A stretch of 64,000 nucleotides of DNA from Salinisphaera sp049568105 (GTDB taxonomy: Bacteria > Pseudomonadota > Gammaproteobacteria > Nevskiales > Salinisphaeraceae), in contig NZ_CP145335.1 of assembly GCF_049568105.1 (NCBI RefSeq), forward strand, positions 3,472,001 through 3,536,000, in the 5' to 3' direction. The notes below the pieces were generated by a model. The model did no database searches. It was not told the origin of the DNA and saw only the letters and a program-made list of their open reading frames with translations. The translations under genes were made by a program, and so were the position numbers. Positions 1 through 7,927 of this stretch are shown here, in pieces. Position 1 is the first letter of the stretch. Every line of letters begins with the position of its first letter.

Positions 1-738
1 CTTGTGGGCAATATGCACCATGGCCGAAACCACGTAGTCCACCGGCGCGATCGGCATGCGCCCGCCCTCGAGGCCGAGCAGCGGCAGCCACTTCGGCAGA
101 CGGTCGCGCAGCGCCTTGATCGCCGGGAAGAAATAATACGGCCCGTCAGCCTTGTCCATTTCCCCGGTCTCGGAATGCCCAACCACCATGCCGGGCCGAT
201 AGATCCGCCAGGGCACGGTCGCACGCTCGCGCACGATCGCTTCCGACTGGAACTTGGTCCGGTAGTAGGGATGCGACAGCGTCTGCCCCACATCGAACAT
301 GTTGTCGGTGAACACACCGTCGTAATCCGCACCGGCGATCGCGACCGACGACATGTGGTGGAACAGCGGTTTGCGCTTGTTTTCGGTCGCCAGTGCAGCA
401 GCCAAGGCAACCATGTTCGCCGTTCCGCCATTATTGACCCGGTCGGCCTGGGCGTCGGTCATGTTCATGTCGTAAACCGCGGCCAGATGAAAGACATGAT
501 CGATAGTGCCGGCCAATTGCGCCTTGGCTGCCTCGTCGATCACCCCCGGGCGCGTGATATCGCCCCAGACCGGGATCAGATTCGTTTCATCAGCCCCCAG
601 GGCCTCGCGCAGCGCATCCAGCTTCGCGACACTGGCTCGACGCATTAGCACATAGACCGTACTCGCCCGACGCGCCAACAGCCGCTCAACCAGGAAACGT
701 CCAATAAAACCGGTCGCGCCGGTCACCAGGTATTTCAT
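1..738 (-). CDS. SDR-family NAD(P)-dependent oxidoreductase, C-terminus cut off by the window edge
   Basis: The reading frame starts with ATG at 738 and stays open for 246 codons to base 1, so the C-terminus lies outside the window. The N-terminus begins MKYLVTGATGFIG, a Rossmann TGxxGxxG nucleotide-binding motif at about residues 6-12. A YxxxK catalytic pair is at Tyr158/Lys162, in the context HPYYRTKFQSE. The spacing suits the extended SDR group (epimerases, hydroxysteroid dehydrogenases, fatty acyl-CoA reductase-like proteins). The segment after the catalytic lysine (RATVPWRIYRPGMVVGHSETG) also matches the extended family. The substrate cannot be read from the sequence. The gene diverges from the HIT gene at 880. 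Confident for the family, not for the reaction. Confidence 0.8.
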   Translation of the reverse strand, partial: MKYLVTGATGFIGRFLVERLLARRASTVYVLMRRASVAKLDALREALGADETNLIPVWGDITRPGVIDEAAKAQLAGTIDHVFHLAAVYDMNMTDAQADRVNNGGTANMVALAAALATENKRKPLFHHMSSVAIAGADYDGVFTDNMFDVGQTLSHPYYRTKFQSEAIVRERATVPWRIYRPGMVVGHSETGEMDKADGPYYFFPAIKALRDRLPKWLPLLGLEGGRMPIAPVDYVVSAMVHIAHK

Positions 739-879
739 CTCTTATTGCTCTCTTTGCAGCCGGCGCCGTATTGTTTTCGACGATTTTACGCGAGGCCGAA
801 TCGGCCGGGACCGCCCCCGGTCCCGCAGCCCGCCTGCGATCTGACAGAATAACCGTTCAGCCCCACGCGCTGGTAAACC

Positions 880-1221
880 ATGAGCGATACTATCTTTAGC
901 AAGATCATCAACCGCGAGATCGAGGCCGACATCGTCCATGAAGACGATCACTGCCTGGCTTTTCGTGACGTCAACCCACAGGCGCCGCTGCATGTGTTGG
1001 TGATCCCGAAAAAACCGATCGACAAGCTGGTCAACGCCGCCGACAGCGACCAGGCCCTGCTGGGGCACCTGATGCTGGTCGCACGCCGGGTCGCCCGCGA
1101 CCAAGGCTACGGCGACGCATTCCGTCTGGTGATGAACAACGGCGAAGCTGTTGGCCAGAGTGTGTTCCATCTGCATCTGCATGTACTGGGTGGCCGTGCA
1201 TTCGAGTGGCCGCCAGGCTAG
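880..1221 (+). CDS. hinT: HIT-family nucleotide phosphoramidase (HinT-like)
   Basis: A 113-residue protein with the full histidine-triad signature HLHLHVLGG; the triad histidines are His97, His99 and His101. The N-terminus (SDTIFSKIINREIEADIVHED) is typical of the HinT branch, which hydrolyses AMP-NH2 and aminoacyl-adenylates in the cytoplasm. Length matches the family (about 110-120 residues). The ATG at 880 follows a weak ribosome-binding region. The gene stands alone between a divergent SDR gene and folE2. The HIT family call is secure; the physiological substrate is not known even for well-studied homologues. Confidence 0.93.
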   Translation: MSDTIFSKIINREIEADIVHEDDHCLAFRDVNPQAPLHVLVIPKKPIDKLVNAADSDQALLGHLMLVARRVARDQGYGDAFRLVMNNGEAVGQSVFHLHLHVLGGRAFEWPPG

Positions 1222-1567
1222 AACCGGCCGGCAACCCCAACGCGCGTACGCCAGGCGCGGGCGCGCAACGAGCCGAGACGTCGCGTCCGCCGCACCGTCA
1301 CCGTGTGGCGGTGCGCAACGACGCAGAACGGCGACCCAACAGCACCTGCCCCGTAGGACCGAGCTGCTGACGTCGCACACGCAGTCAGGCAGTGCTTGGC
1401 CCCGGCTTGGTGGCCATCGCCGTTCGCGCCTCGGACTTGTATTTTTTGCCAACGGCTTTATTGTTTCCGAGTGAAAAATGCCGCGCATGCCGCCGGCGCC
1501 GTGCCGCCCCTCGGTCTGATTGTCCAGCCGAAGGCACGCCGTTCCTTCCTCAAAGCAACGAATTCTG
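1222..1567. other. Gap between the HIT gene and folE2
   Basis: These 346 bases contain no reading frame with recognisable protein character. There is no T-rich terminator after the HIT gene. I searched by eye for a Zur-type AT-rich dyad, because folE2 genes are often zinc-regulated, and did not see one. An AT-richer stretch around 1438-1480 is the likeliest place for the folE2 promoter, but no convincing -35/-10 pair stands out. Confidence 0.4.
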
Positions 1568-2428
1568 ATGAGCACGACCGCCAAATCAGACAACGCCGAC
1601 TCGCCCGACACATCCGCCTCGGACCCAGCTGTTTCCCGCGAGATCGAAGACGTTCAAGGCCGGCCCGATCCGCGCAACCTCGCGATCAATAAGGTCGGAA
1701 TCTGCGATATTCGGCACCCAGTCTCGATCGCCCAGCGCATCGGCGGCAATCAATCGACGATTGCCACCTTCGGCATGTACGTCAACCTGCCCCATGAGTT
1801 TAAGGGCACCCATATGTCGCGCTTCGTCGAGATTCTCAACGCCCATGAACACCAGATCACCCTGGAATCGTTCAAGGCCATGCTCGGCGAAATGACCGAC
1901 CGTCTCGAGTCCGACAACGGCCATATCGAGATGACCTTTCCCTACTTCATCGACAAGTATGCCCCGGTCACTGGTGAAAAAGGCGTCATGGACTATGAAG
2001 TAACCTTCATCGGTGACCGCGTCGACGGCCGGACCGAGATGCAGGTCGAGGTCAAGGTGCCGGTGACCACGCTCTGCCCTTGTTCGAAGGACATCTCCGA
2101 CTACGGGGCCCACAACCAGCGTTCCTTGATCACCATTCGGGTCAAGGCCGACGAATTTTTCTGGGCCGAAGAGCTGATCGACATCGCCGAGTCCGAAGGC
2201 TCCTGCGAACTGTTTGGGATCCTCAAGCGAATCGACGAAAAAGCCGTTACTGAACGCGCTTACGAAAACCCCAAGTTCGTCGAGGATGTCGTTCGGGACA
2301 TCGCCACACGGCTGAACGACGACGACCGGTTTCTTCGCTATCGAGTGGAATCCGAGAATTTCGAGTCGATCCATAACCATTCTGCCTACGCCATGATCGA
2401 ACACGACAAGGCACACCCCGCCGTCTAA
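1568..2428 (+). CDS. folE2: GTP cyclohydrolase FolE2 (type IB)
   Basis: The protein is 286 residues from the ATG at 1568; an in-frame GTG 16 codons upstream adds only non-conserved sequence. FolE2 converts GTP to 7,8-dihydroneopterin triphosphate, the first step of folate synthesis (and of queuosine synthesis where present). Family marks are VGICDIRHPVSI near the N-terminus, the conserved cysteine region VTTLCPCSKDISDYGAHNQR, and a C-terminal ESFESIHNHSAYA-like segment (here ENFESIHNHSAYA). Type IB enzymes are unrelated to zinc-dependent FolE and can use other divalent metals, so they often serve under zinc limitation. No second folate gene is nearby. The call is secure. Confidence 0.96.
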   Translation: MSTTAKSDNADSPDTSASDPAVSREIEDVQGRPDPRNLAINKVGICDIRHPVSIAQRIGGNQSTIATFGMYVNLPHEFKGTHMSRFVEILNAHEHQITLESFKAMLGEMTDRLESDNGHIEMTFPYFIDKYAPVTGEKGVMDYEVTFIGDRVDGRTEMQVEVKVPVTTLCPCSKDISDYGAHNQRSLITIRVKADEFFWAEELIDIAESEGSCELFGILKRIDEKAVTERAYENPKFVEDVVRDIATRLNDDDRFLRYRVESENFESIHNHSAYAMIEHDKAHPAV

Positions 2429-2718
2429 AAAAGTCCATCCGGAATCCGCATATCGCAGCGCATGCTGTGCCGGCCCTACCCGGCATCGTGCGATGCGTAC
2501 CCTTTAGTTCCGCGACCTCTGTCATGCCGAGCCGATATGCGCTGAACAGCCGACATGTATATGGGCGGCCTCTGTTTTAGACCGCGCCCCCATGAACGAT
2601 GGCCCTGTTGGAGCGACTGCGGCCACCGTCCAATTCCTAATCCGCATAGCCGCCAAATTCCCGGCTGCCCGGCATCTCCCGATCATGCCCATACCGGGGA
2701 AATACGGGGCAGCCGCGA

Positions 2719-3297
2719 CTAGCTGTCCGTCGAGGTGGGCGGGTTATCAGGTCGGGTCGCAGCACTGGAGACCGTGGTTCTTGAAGCACGCGATTTTCCG
2801 GCCACCGGTCGGTTTTTCGAGTTCGCCCGCGGCGCTTTCCGGCCACGAGCGCCGGATTTCTTCACCCGACCGCGGCCGCGCCCACGGTTCGAAGCCGGTA
2901 GCGCCAAGCCCTCCGGACCGGCCGCAAGCTGGGCCGACATGCGCTGGTAGCCGCCGATCGCAACCTCCGTCAACTCAGTTCGCGTCTTGTTGAGCAAACT
3001 CAGCGTCGCACGATAGGCCGCGCGCATTTGTTTGCGGCCCGCAGGTACGTATCGACTGGGCCGTTTCGCCACCTTCTTCAAACCATCGTTTTTGGCTCTT
3101 TGAAAGGCCGCCCGTGCCGATGTGTAGATGTTCTTGGCCGCACCGACTTCGGTGTTGGCCACCGACCGGCTGTTGCGCGCCACTATGGTCATGGCCTGGC
3201 GCTGCGTATCGCGACAGGTATGCCAGAGCCCCCGATACATCTGGCTGGTCATATCGATACGCTGGCGGACATTCGATGCAATATTCTGGATCACCAT
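2719..3297 (-). CDS. Small basic phasin-like protein with Arg/Lys/Ser-rich tail
   Basis: A 192-residue protein. The ATG at 3297 is chosen over one ten codons upstream because a GGAGGG ribosome-binding site lies at the right distance. Residues 1 to about 130 look helical and amphipathic, with alanine-rich stretches of phasin-like style (EVGAAKNIYTSARAAFQRAK, then LNKTRTELTEVAIGGYQRM). The last 60 residues are low complexity and strongly basic (GRGRGRVKKSGARGRK, then Ser/Thr/Pro). Phasins coat polyhydroxyalkanoate granules, and some carry basic tails that bind DNA; that function is inference from composition. A possible minus-strand promoter is TTGCAA (3393-3398) with CATAAT (3372-3377), spacing 15. 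The gene diverges from lexA across a 194-base spacer. Confidence 0.6.
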   Translation of the reverse strand: MVIQNIASNVRQRIDMTSQMYRGLWHTCRDTQRQAMTIVARNSRSVANTEVGAAKNIYTSARAAFQRAKNDGLKKVAKRPSRYVPAGRKQMRAAYRATLSLLNKTRTELTEVAIGGYQRMSAQLAAGPEGLALPASNRGRGRGRVKKSGARGRKAPRANSKNRPVAGKSRASRTTVSSAATRPDNPPTSTDS

Positions 3298-3456
3298 GAT
3301 TCGGCCCTCCGAAAACTCTGCCGTCACCGATCGCCCGGTCTATAGATTTATGAGCGACCACCCGAATGCTTATTATGCATAAGTATGTTGCGTTGCAACA
3401 GCCAAAATGACGCCGATACGGCAGTAGTGACCTATTCGCGTCTGGACCGGTCATGG

Positions 3457-3485
3457 TTTACGCAGGACGCAATACTGAATATATT
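3457..3485 (+). promoter_or_regulatory. lexA promoter placing the transcript start at the ATG
   Basis: The -35 box is TTTACG (3457-3462, 4 of 6 matches to consensus), then a 17-base spacer and a -10 box TATATT (3480-3485, 5 of 6). Standard spacing puts +1 at 3492, which is the A of the lexA start codon. The -10 box lies inside the SOS operator, so LexA binding would block it directly. This is sequence inference; no transcript data. Confidence 0.55.
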
Positions 3486-3490
3486 TACAG
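3475..3490 (+). promoter_or_regulatory. SOS box (LexA operator)
   Basis: CTGAATATATTTACAG matches the gammaproteobacterial SOS consensus CTG-N10-CAG with an AT-rich core. It ends one base before the lexA ATG at 3492 and covers the predicted -10 box. Only one box is visible here; E. coli lexA has two. It implies autoregulation of lexA. Confidence 0.9.
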
Positions 3491-3491
3491 C

Positions 3492-4109
3492 ATGACGACA
3501 CTGACCGCGAAACAACAACGGGTCTACGATTTCATTCGGGATACGCAGACCCGCACCGGTGCGCCGCCAACGCGGGCTGAAATCGCCCGGGCGCTTGGAT
3601 TTGCGTCGGCCAATGCGGCCCAGGCGCATCTGCGCACGCTGGCGCGCAAAGGGGTCATCGAGCTGGGGTCGCGGCGCAGCCGCGGGATTCGATTGCTCGA
3701 TCAGAACGAAGCCGCCAACGAACAGGAACAGGGTCTGGCGGTGATCGGTCGCGTGGCTGCCGGGGCACCGGTACTGGCGGTCGAAAACGTCGAACGGCGC
3801 GTGCATATTTCGCCGGAGCTGTTTTCAGCACCGGCCGACTATCTGCTTACCGTGCGCGGCAACAGCATGACCGGCGTAGGTATTCTCGACGGCGACTTGC
3901 TTGGCGTTCGGGCGGGCGGCGAAGTCCGCAACGGCCAGATCGGTGTTTTTCGGATCGACGATGAAGTCACCGTCAAACGCTTCCAGCAGGACGAACACGG
4001 CATTCGGCTACAAGCCGAAAACCCGGCTTATGAAGATATCCGGATCGATCCCAACCGCGACACCCTTGCATTGGAAGGATTAGCGGTTGGCGTGATCCGC
4101 TCGGTCTGA
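3492..4109 (+). CDS. lexA: LexA repressor, SOS regulator and self-cleaving protease
   Basis: 205 residues from the ATG at 3492. An upstream in-frame ATG at 3453 would run through the operator, and MTTLTAKQQRVYDFIRD aligns with the E. coli N-terminus, so 3492 is preferred. The N-terminal winged helix includes APPTRAEIARALGFASANAA. The cleavage site is Ala90-Gly91 (GRVAAGAP), and the catalytic pair is Ser125 (GNSM) and Lys162 (VTVKRF). All key residues are present, so the protein should be RecA-responsive. There is no Shine-Dalgarno sequence and almost no room for one, because the operator abuts the start codon. No sulA-like gene follows. Confidence 0.97.
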   Translation: MTTLTAKQQRVYDFIRDTQTRTGAPPTRAEIARALGFASANAAQAHLRTLARKGVIELGSRRSRGIRLLDQNEAANEQEQGLAVIGRVAAGAPVLAVENVERRVHISPELFSAPADYLLTVRGNSMTGVGILDGDLLGVRAGGEVRNGQIGVFRIDDEVTVKRFQQDEHGIRLQAENPAYEDIRIDPNRDTLALEGLAVGVIRSV

Positions 4110-4501
4110 CTCGGCCTCTACAACGCCATACCCGTGATTCGCAGCCCATGCTACCGGCTATGCCCTGGCTATGCCCTGGCAATGCCCTGGCAATACCGAT
4201 CGCAGCAGCGCTTTTGAGCCGGCCGCTACCACGCCGGCAAGACGACGATCCTCAGCCGGGGCAGTCACCATCAGATAACGGTACCCACGAGCCCAGCCCG
4301 TACACTCATAGCCGATAAGCAAGCCTCAGCTTTCGGCGGTTCAGGCCCTTCAGGCCCCGTCTTATCGGGTACGTACGGCGGGCACGCCGAACGCGCTCTG
4401 CGAGCGAGCAAGGCACTCCAGTCCGTGCGCTCGACACCAAGGGCCCATGCTCTTGCGCCGGCAGCGGCCCGCGCCCAGAAGCACGGCCCGTGGCTCATCT
4501 C
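4110..4501. other. Gap between lexA and the convergent lipoprotein gene
   Basis: 392 bases between two convergent genes with no supported reading frame and no clear U-tract terminator. It holds two small tandem repeats: the 11-base repeat listed separately, and a doubled 9-mer TTCAGGCCC at 4340-4357. Base composition is more uneven than in the coding flanks. Confidence 0.5.
4160..4191 (+). repeat. Three-copy 11-base tandem repeat
   Basis: The unit ATGCCCTGGC plus one variable base (T or A) occurs three times with period 11 (starts at 4160, 4171, 4182). It lies just downstream of lexA in non-coding sequence. Probably replication slippage; no function is evident. Confidence 0.75.
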
Positions 4502-5467
4502 TTACCCGCCGCCGTTTCGGTTCAACGGCACGACAACCGCTTCGGCACGATCGTTCTGACGCCGTCCCGCGGCCGTGTCGTTGGTCGCCACCGGGTGGCT
4601 TGCGCCCATGCCGCGCGCACCGAGTCGATGCGGATCGACGCCGGCCTGAACCAGCAGTTGGGCTACATCGCGGGCCCGTGCCTCAGACAACCCCTTGTGG
4701 TAGGCCTGGACCTGCTGATCATGGCCCAGATCCTGCTTCTGGAGCTGCGGGTTGGCATTCACGAACGCCTTGAGCTGCTGGGCCGGCGGTTCGCTGCTGC
4801 TGCTAAAGCCAAAGATCGCAAGCCCCCGCTTGGGATGCGCAGCCATCAGTTTCGCCAGCCGATCGATGACCGAGTGCGATCCTTCGGTCAGACGCGCAGT
4901 CCCAGGCTCGAACTGCAAGCTACCCAGCATCTCTGGCACGACACGCCGACCGACCAACTGGCCGCCGCCTGCCGCACTGCCACCGCTCAACCCTGGCTGG
5001 CGCTGTTGCTGTTGCTGTTGCGCCTGTAGCTGACCCAACTGCTCCAGCCCGATCTCGCGCTGGGCGGTGTACTGGGCGATCTGGGCCAGGCGTTCGGCGC
5101 GATTGGCCTCGGTGGCAACTTTGGCCAGCGCCTGGTCGCTGCGATCGTCATCTTCGGCAATCGCCTGCCAATCGTCCTGAGCCTGTTTGAGCGCCTGCTT
5201 GGCCTGCGATAACGATTTCGCATCGAACTCGTCGATGCGCTTTTGTGCCTCGGCGGCCTGCACTGCATCCTCGGCGTCCGACAGCGGCTCGAAAGTCGGC
5301 AAGCCGCCGTGGCGGCTACGATGGACCGCATCGCGCCAAGCGACGTTTTCGGCCTGCATCCCCGTCAGCGACGGTCGTGGCGGCACCGAGTCCGAATCGA
5401 ACGCCGCACAGCCGGCGAACCCGAACAGCGCGACAGTCAGTGTCGCAGCGAAGATCAAACGAAGCAC
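4502..5467 (-). CDS. OmpA-family lipoprotein
   Basis: A 321-residue protein starting with GTG at 5467. The N-terminus is a lipoprotein signal ending FAGC with the lipidated Cys at residue 20. Residues about 60-160 are a long charged, alanine- and glutamine-rich segment (including a run of Q) that is probably coiled coil. The last 130 residues form an OmpA-like peptidoglycan-binding domain (LQFEPGTARL, then LSEARARDVAQLLVQAGV, ending RQNDRAEAVVV). The likely role is to tether the outer membrane to peptidoglycan. Its GTG overlaps the upstream lipoprotein's stop by one base (TAGTG), which indicates translational coupling. Some loops are longer than usual. Confidence 0.88.
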   Translation of the reverse strand: MLRLIFAATLTVALFGFAGCAAFDSDSVPPRPSLTGMQAENVAWRDAVHRSRHGGLPTFEPLSDAEDAVQAAEAQKRIDEFDAKSLSQAKQALKQAQDDWQAIAEDDDRSDQALAKVATEANRAERLAQIAQYTAQREIGLEQLGQLQAQQQQQQRQPGLSGGSAAGGGQLVGRRVVPEMLGSLQFEPGTARLTEGSHSVIDRLAKLMAAHPKRGLAIFGFSSSSEPPAQQLKAFVNANPQLQKQDLGHDQQVQAYHKGLSEARARDVAQLLVQAGVDPHRLGARGMGASHPVATNDTAAGRRQNDRAEAVVVPLNRNGGG

Positions 5468-5979
5468 TACATGCCCCCTAGCGTGTTATTGCCCGAGCCG
5501 AGCGGCGATAGACCTGATCGCTGTTGGCGAGCACCGCCCAGCGAAGACGATGCCCCTCCGGCCGCGCTGCTGTTCTGATCGCTCCCCCGGCCCTGTAGCT
5601 GATCGAGCTTCTGCCCGACCGCGCCCGCCTGGGTTTTGACCAGAGCCGCCCGAGCATCCAAGCGCGCTTGCTCGACCAAGGTCTGAATTCGATCGTCCTC
5701 GGCATCGGTCAACGGCCGATCGACCTCGGCCGCAGAAAACAGAATGTCGCGGGCCACGGTCAAATGGCGTCGCGCACTGTCGACGATTCGCGGTGCGAAC
5801 TGGTCGGCGTGGGCCGCAACGGCCTTGTCGAGCGCCTGGGTGGCCGGATCGAGCACACTGTCGTCCGGCAAGTCCGGGCGCGCGGCCCGCTGGCTGGCGC
5901 AGCCGCTCATGACAATCGCGCCCACGATCGCCAAGCCCACGATCAGGCGCCGGCACATGCGAGGGTCAGTGGCCGACAT
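5467..5979 (-). CDS. DUF4398-like lipoprotein, partner of the OmpA lipoprotein
   Basis: 170 residues from the ATG at 5979, chosen because AGGGAGA lies 7-8 bases upstream; longer starts lack this. A short cytoplasmic segment precedes a hydrophobic stretch (LIVGLAIVGAIVMSGC) ending in a lipobox. The middle region, SARRHLTVARDILFSAAEV through LVEQARLDARAAL, resembles the helical DUF4398 domain. The C-terminus is a Gly/Ser/Gln-rich tail. DUF4398 proteins commonly sit beside OmpA-type lipoproteins, as here, so a shared envelope complex is likely but unproven. Confidence 0.75.
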   Translation of the reverse strand: MSATDPRMCRRLIVGLAIVGAIVMSGCASQRAARPDLPDDSVLDPATQALDKAVAAHADQFAPRIVDSARRHLTVARDILFSAAEVDRPLTDAEDDRIQTLVEQARLDARAALVKTQAGAVGQKLDQLQGRGSDQNSSAAGGASSSLGGARQQRSGLSPLGSGNNTLGGM

Positions 5980-6090
5980 TCGGGTTCTCCCTGTTCGATA
6001 CAGTCCGTGGTTGTTTCCGACCACGGATAAACCAAGTCGCGATTCTAGCAGCGCTTTGGCACAACACTAAAAACGACTGTCTCGGGCGAC

Positions 6091-6783
6091 TCATACCTGC
6101 GGCGTTGCCCCGCCCGCACCGGCATCGCGTAGGCCCTGGCGGGCAGCGGCCAGCGCACTCGGTCGGCCGACATCGATCCAGCGACCGCGATGATGCTCAC
6201 CGCTGGCCCGGTCCGCGGTGATCGCCTCGCGCAGCACCGTGGCCAACGCAAAACGTGGCGTATCCCGTCCGGCGAACCAATGCGGTGCAAACACGCCCAC
6301 CCCGGCATACGTCAGCCGCGGAGGCGTTTCGACGATCGTATCGCCGCGCAGCCCGAAGTCGCCGCGAGGATGGTGCGGGGGGTTGTCGACCAACACCAGA
6401 TGCGCTTCAGCCCCGGCTCGGCGCTGGGCCACGGCCCCATAATCGATATCGCTGACCACATCCGAGCTGATCACCAGAAACGGCGCTGGGCCCAGCACAG
6501 GCAAGGCATGAGCGATACCACCGCCGGTATCCAGCTCCCCCGGGGTTTCACGGCTGTAGACGATCCGCACGCCGTAACGTCGCCCATCGCCGAGCGCCGC
6601 CTCGATCTGTTCCGCCCGATAGGCGACATTGATCACCACGTCGTAAAAACCTGCCGCAGCCAAGGCTCGCAGATGATGGCCGATCAACGGTTGGCCCCCG
6701 ACGTCGATCAAGGGTTTGGGGGTGCGATCAGTCAACGGGCGCAGCCGTTCACCCCGTCCAGCCGCAAGAATCATCGCTTTCAT
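6091..6783 (-). CDS. murU: N-acetylmuramate alpha-1-phosphate uridylyltransferase MurU
   Basis: A 230-residue nucleotidyltransferase. The N-terminal signature LAAGRGERLRPLT followed by KPL (Lys23) is the sugar-nucleotide pyrophosphorylase motif, and a metal-binding aspartate region, FLVISSDVVSDIDY, follows. MurU makes UDP-MurNAc from MurNAc-1-phosphate and UTP in the recycling route that bypasses de novo UDP-MurNAc synthesis and gives intrinsic fosfomycin tolerance in Pseudomonas. Its ATG overlaps the amgK stop by four bases (ATGA). Being paired with amgK and next to lptD, as in Pseudomonas, makes MurU the best choice among related nucleotidyltransferases. Confidence 0.92.
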   Translation of the reverse strand: MKAMILAAGRGERLRPLTDRTPKPLIDVGGQPLIGHHLRALAAAGFYDVVINVAYRAEQIEAALGDGRRYGVRIVYSRETPGELDTGGGIAHALPVLGPAPFLVISSDVVSDIDYGAVAQRRAGAEAHLVLVDNPPHHPRGDFGLRGDTIVETPPRLTYAGVGVFAPHWFAGRDTPRFALATVLREAITADRASGEHHRGRWIDVGRPSALAAARQGLRDAGAGGATPQV

Positions 6784-7766
6784 GGTGTGCCTATTGCCTC
6801 GGGTCGATCCAGATAGGGCACGAGCGGCGCCAACTCATCGAAACCCTCGACCACCGGTCGGAGATAACCAATGAACCGGTCCAGGTCGGTGGCATAGCGT
6901 GGCTTGCCGTCGCGGCGGGCGATGCGCACGAACAGGCCGAGGATCTTGAGATGGCGCTGGGCCCCGGTCAGAGCCAAATCGTCGCAAAAGGTCTGCCAGT
7001 CGCCTGCAACCGGCAGTTCGCGACCGAGCGCGCCGTCCCAGTAATGGCGTACCCATCCGTCGATGCGGGACACCGGCCAGCTGATGAAGGCATCGCGGAA
7101 CAGACTCGCCACATCGTAGGTCGCCGGCCCATAACGCGCATCCTGGAAGTCGAGAATGCCGGGCAACGGATGGGCGACCATCAGATTGCGCGGCATGAAG
7201 TCGCGATGCACATAAACCTGCGGCTGCGCCTCGATCCGGTCGAGCAGAAAGGCGAATGCGCTTTCAATACGCGCAGACTCGCGCCGGTTCGGGGTGTAAT
7301 CGAGCTCGACCGGCAGGTACCAGTCGCAGAACAGCTGCATTTCGCGGGCGAACGTAGCGCGGTCATAGTCCGGCAGCACACCCGGCCGACTGGCCGACTG
7401 CCAATCAAGCAGCGCCCCGATCGCAGCGCCGAACAGTGCATCGGCATTGTCCTCATCCAGAACGCTCAGATAGGTTCGATCACCCAGGTCGGTCAGGCAC
7501 ATGAACCCGTGCTCGGCGTCATAGTCGAGCACCGAAGGCGCGTTCAGCCCTGCCTGCTCAAGCAGCGAAGCCACGGCCACGAATGCCAAAGTGTTTTCGG
7601 ATTCCGGCGGCGCATCCACGGCGATCCAACTGGCCTCGCCCCGCCGGGCGCGGAAATAGCGTCGCCGGCTGGCATCGGCCGATACCGTAGACCATTCCAG
7701 AGCACCGCCGAGACGCGCGCTAAGCCACGCCACGAGCTGTTGAAAACGTTCATCATGCGCGTTCAT
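6780..7766 (-). CDS. amgK: N-acetylmuramate/N-acetylglucosamine anomeric kinase AmgK
   Basis: 328 residues from the ATG at 7766, which has GGGGAA upstream; the 30 residues of the longer open frame look non-coding. The fold is aminoglycoside-phosphotransferase-like: catalytic loop HRDFMPRN (His187, Asp189, Asn194) and metal-binding DFQD (Asp206). It phosphorylates the anomeric carbon of MurNAc or GlcNAc to feed MurU. It is translationally coupled to murU and divergent from lptD across 161 bases. Confidence 0.92.
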   Translation of the reverse strand: MNAHDERFQQLVAWLSARLGGALEWSTVSADASRRRYFRARRGEASWIAVDAPPESENTLAFVAVASLLEQAGLNAPSVLDYDAEHGFMCLTDLGDRTYLSVLDEDNADALFGAAIGALLDWQSASRPGVLPDYDRATFAREMQLFCDWYLPVELDYTPNRRESARIESAFAFLLDRIEAQPQVYVHRDFMPRNLMVAHPLPGILDFQDARYGPATYDVASLFRDAFISWPVSRIDGWVRHYWDGALGRELPVAGDWQTFCDDLALTGAQRHLKILGLFVRIARRDGKPRYATDLDRFIGYLRPVVEGFDELAPLVPYLDRPEAIGTP

Positions 7767-7927
7767 AGCGTTTCCCCGAGAGTGCTGCGCGTTGCGGCCA
7801 CGCGCTGCGGTGCGCATAATCGCAGGCCAAAGGGGCATCGCTTGCGAATACAACAACTTCGGCCCGCGCTGGCCGCGTGCTTGCGCGTCGGTGCATCAGC
7901 CGGTGCTAATGGGTGTGACATTCCGCC

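Noticed and set aside
4..648. Plus-strand open frame at the window start
   Set aside because: The opposite strand encodes an SDR protein with clear TGxxGxxG and YxxxK motifs; the plus-strand frame is its shadow.
1222..1567. Zur-type operator upstream of folE2
   Set aside because: No AT-rich dyad of the needed length could be seen, so zinc control is not claimed.
2592..2993. Plus-strand 133-codon frame after folE2
   Set aside because: Pro/Ser/Arg-rich and largely antisense to the phasin-like gene, which has a good ribosome-binding site.
4160..4191. Tandem repeat considered as a CRISPR or VNTR array
   Set aside because: Only three 11-base units without spacers; too small for CRISPR, probably slippage.
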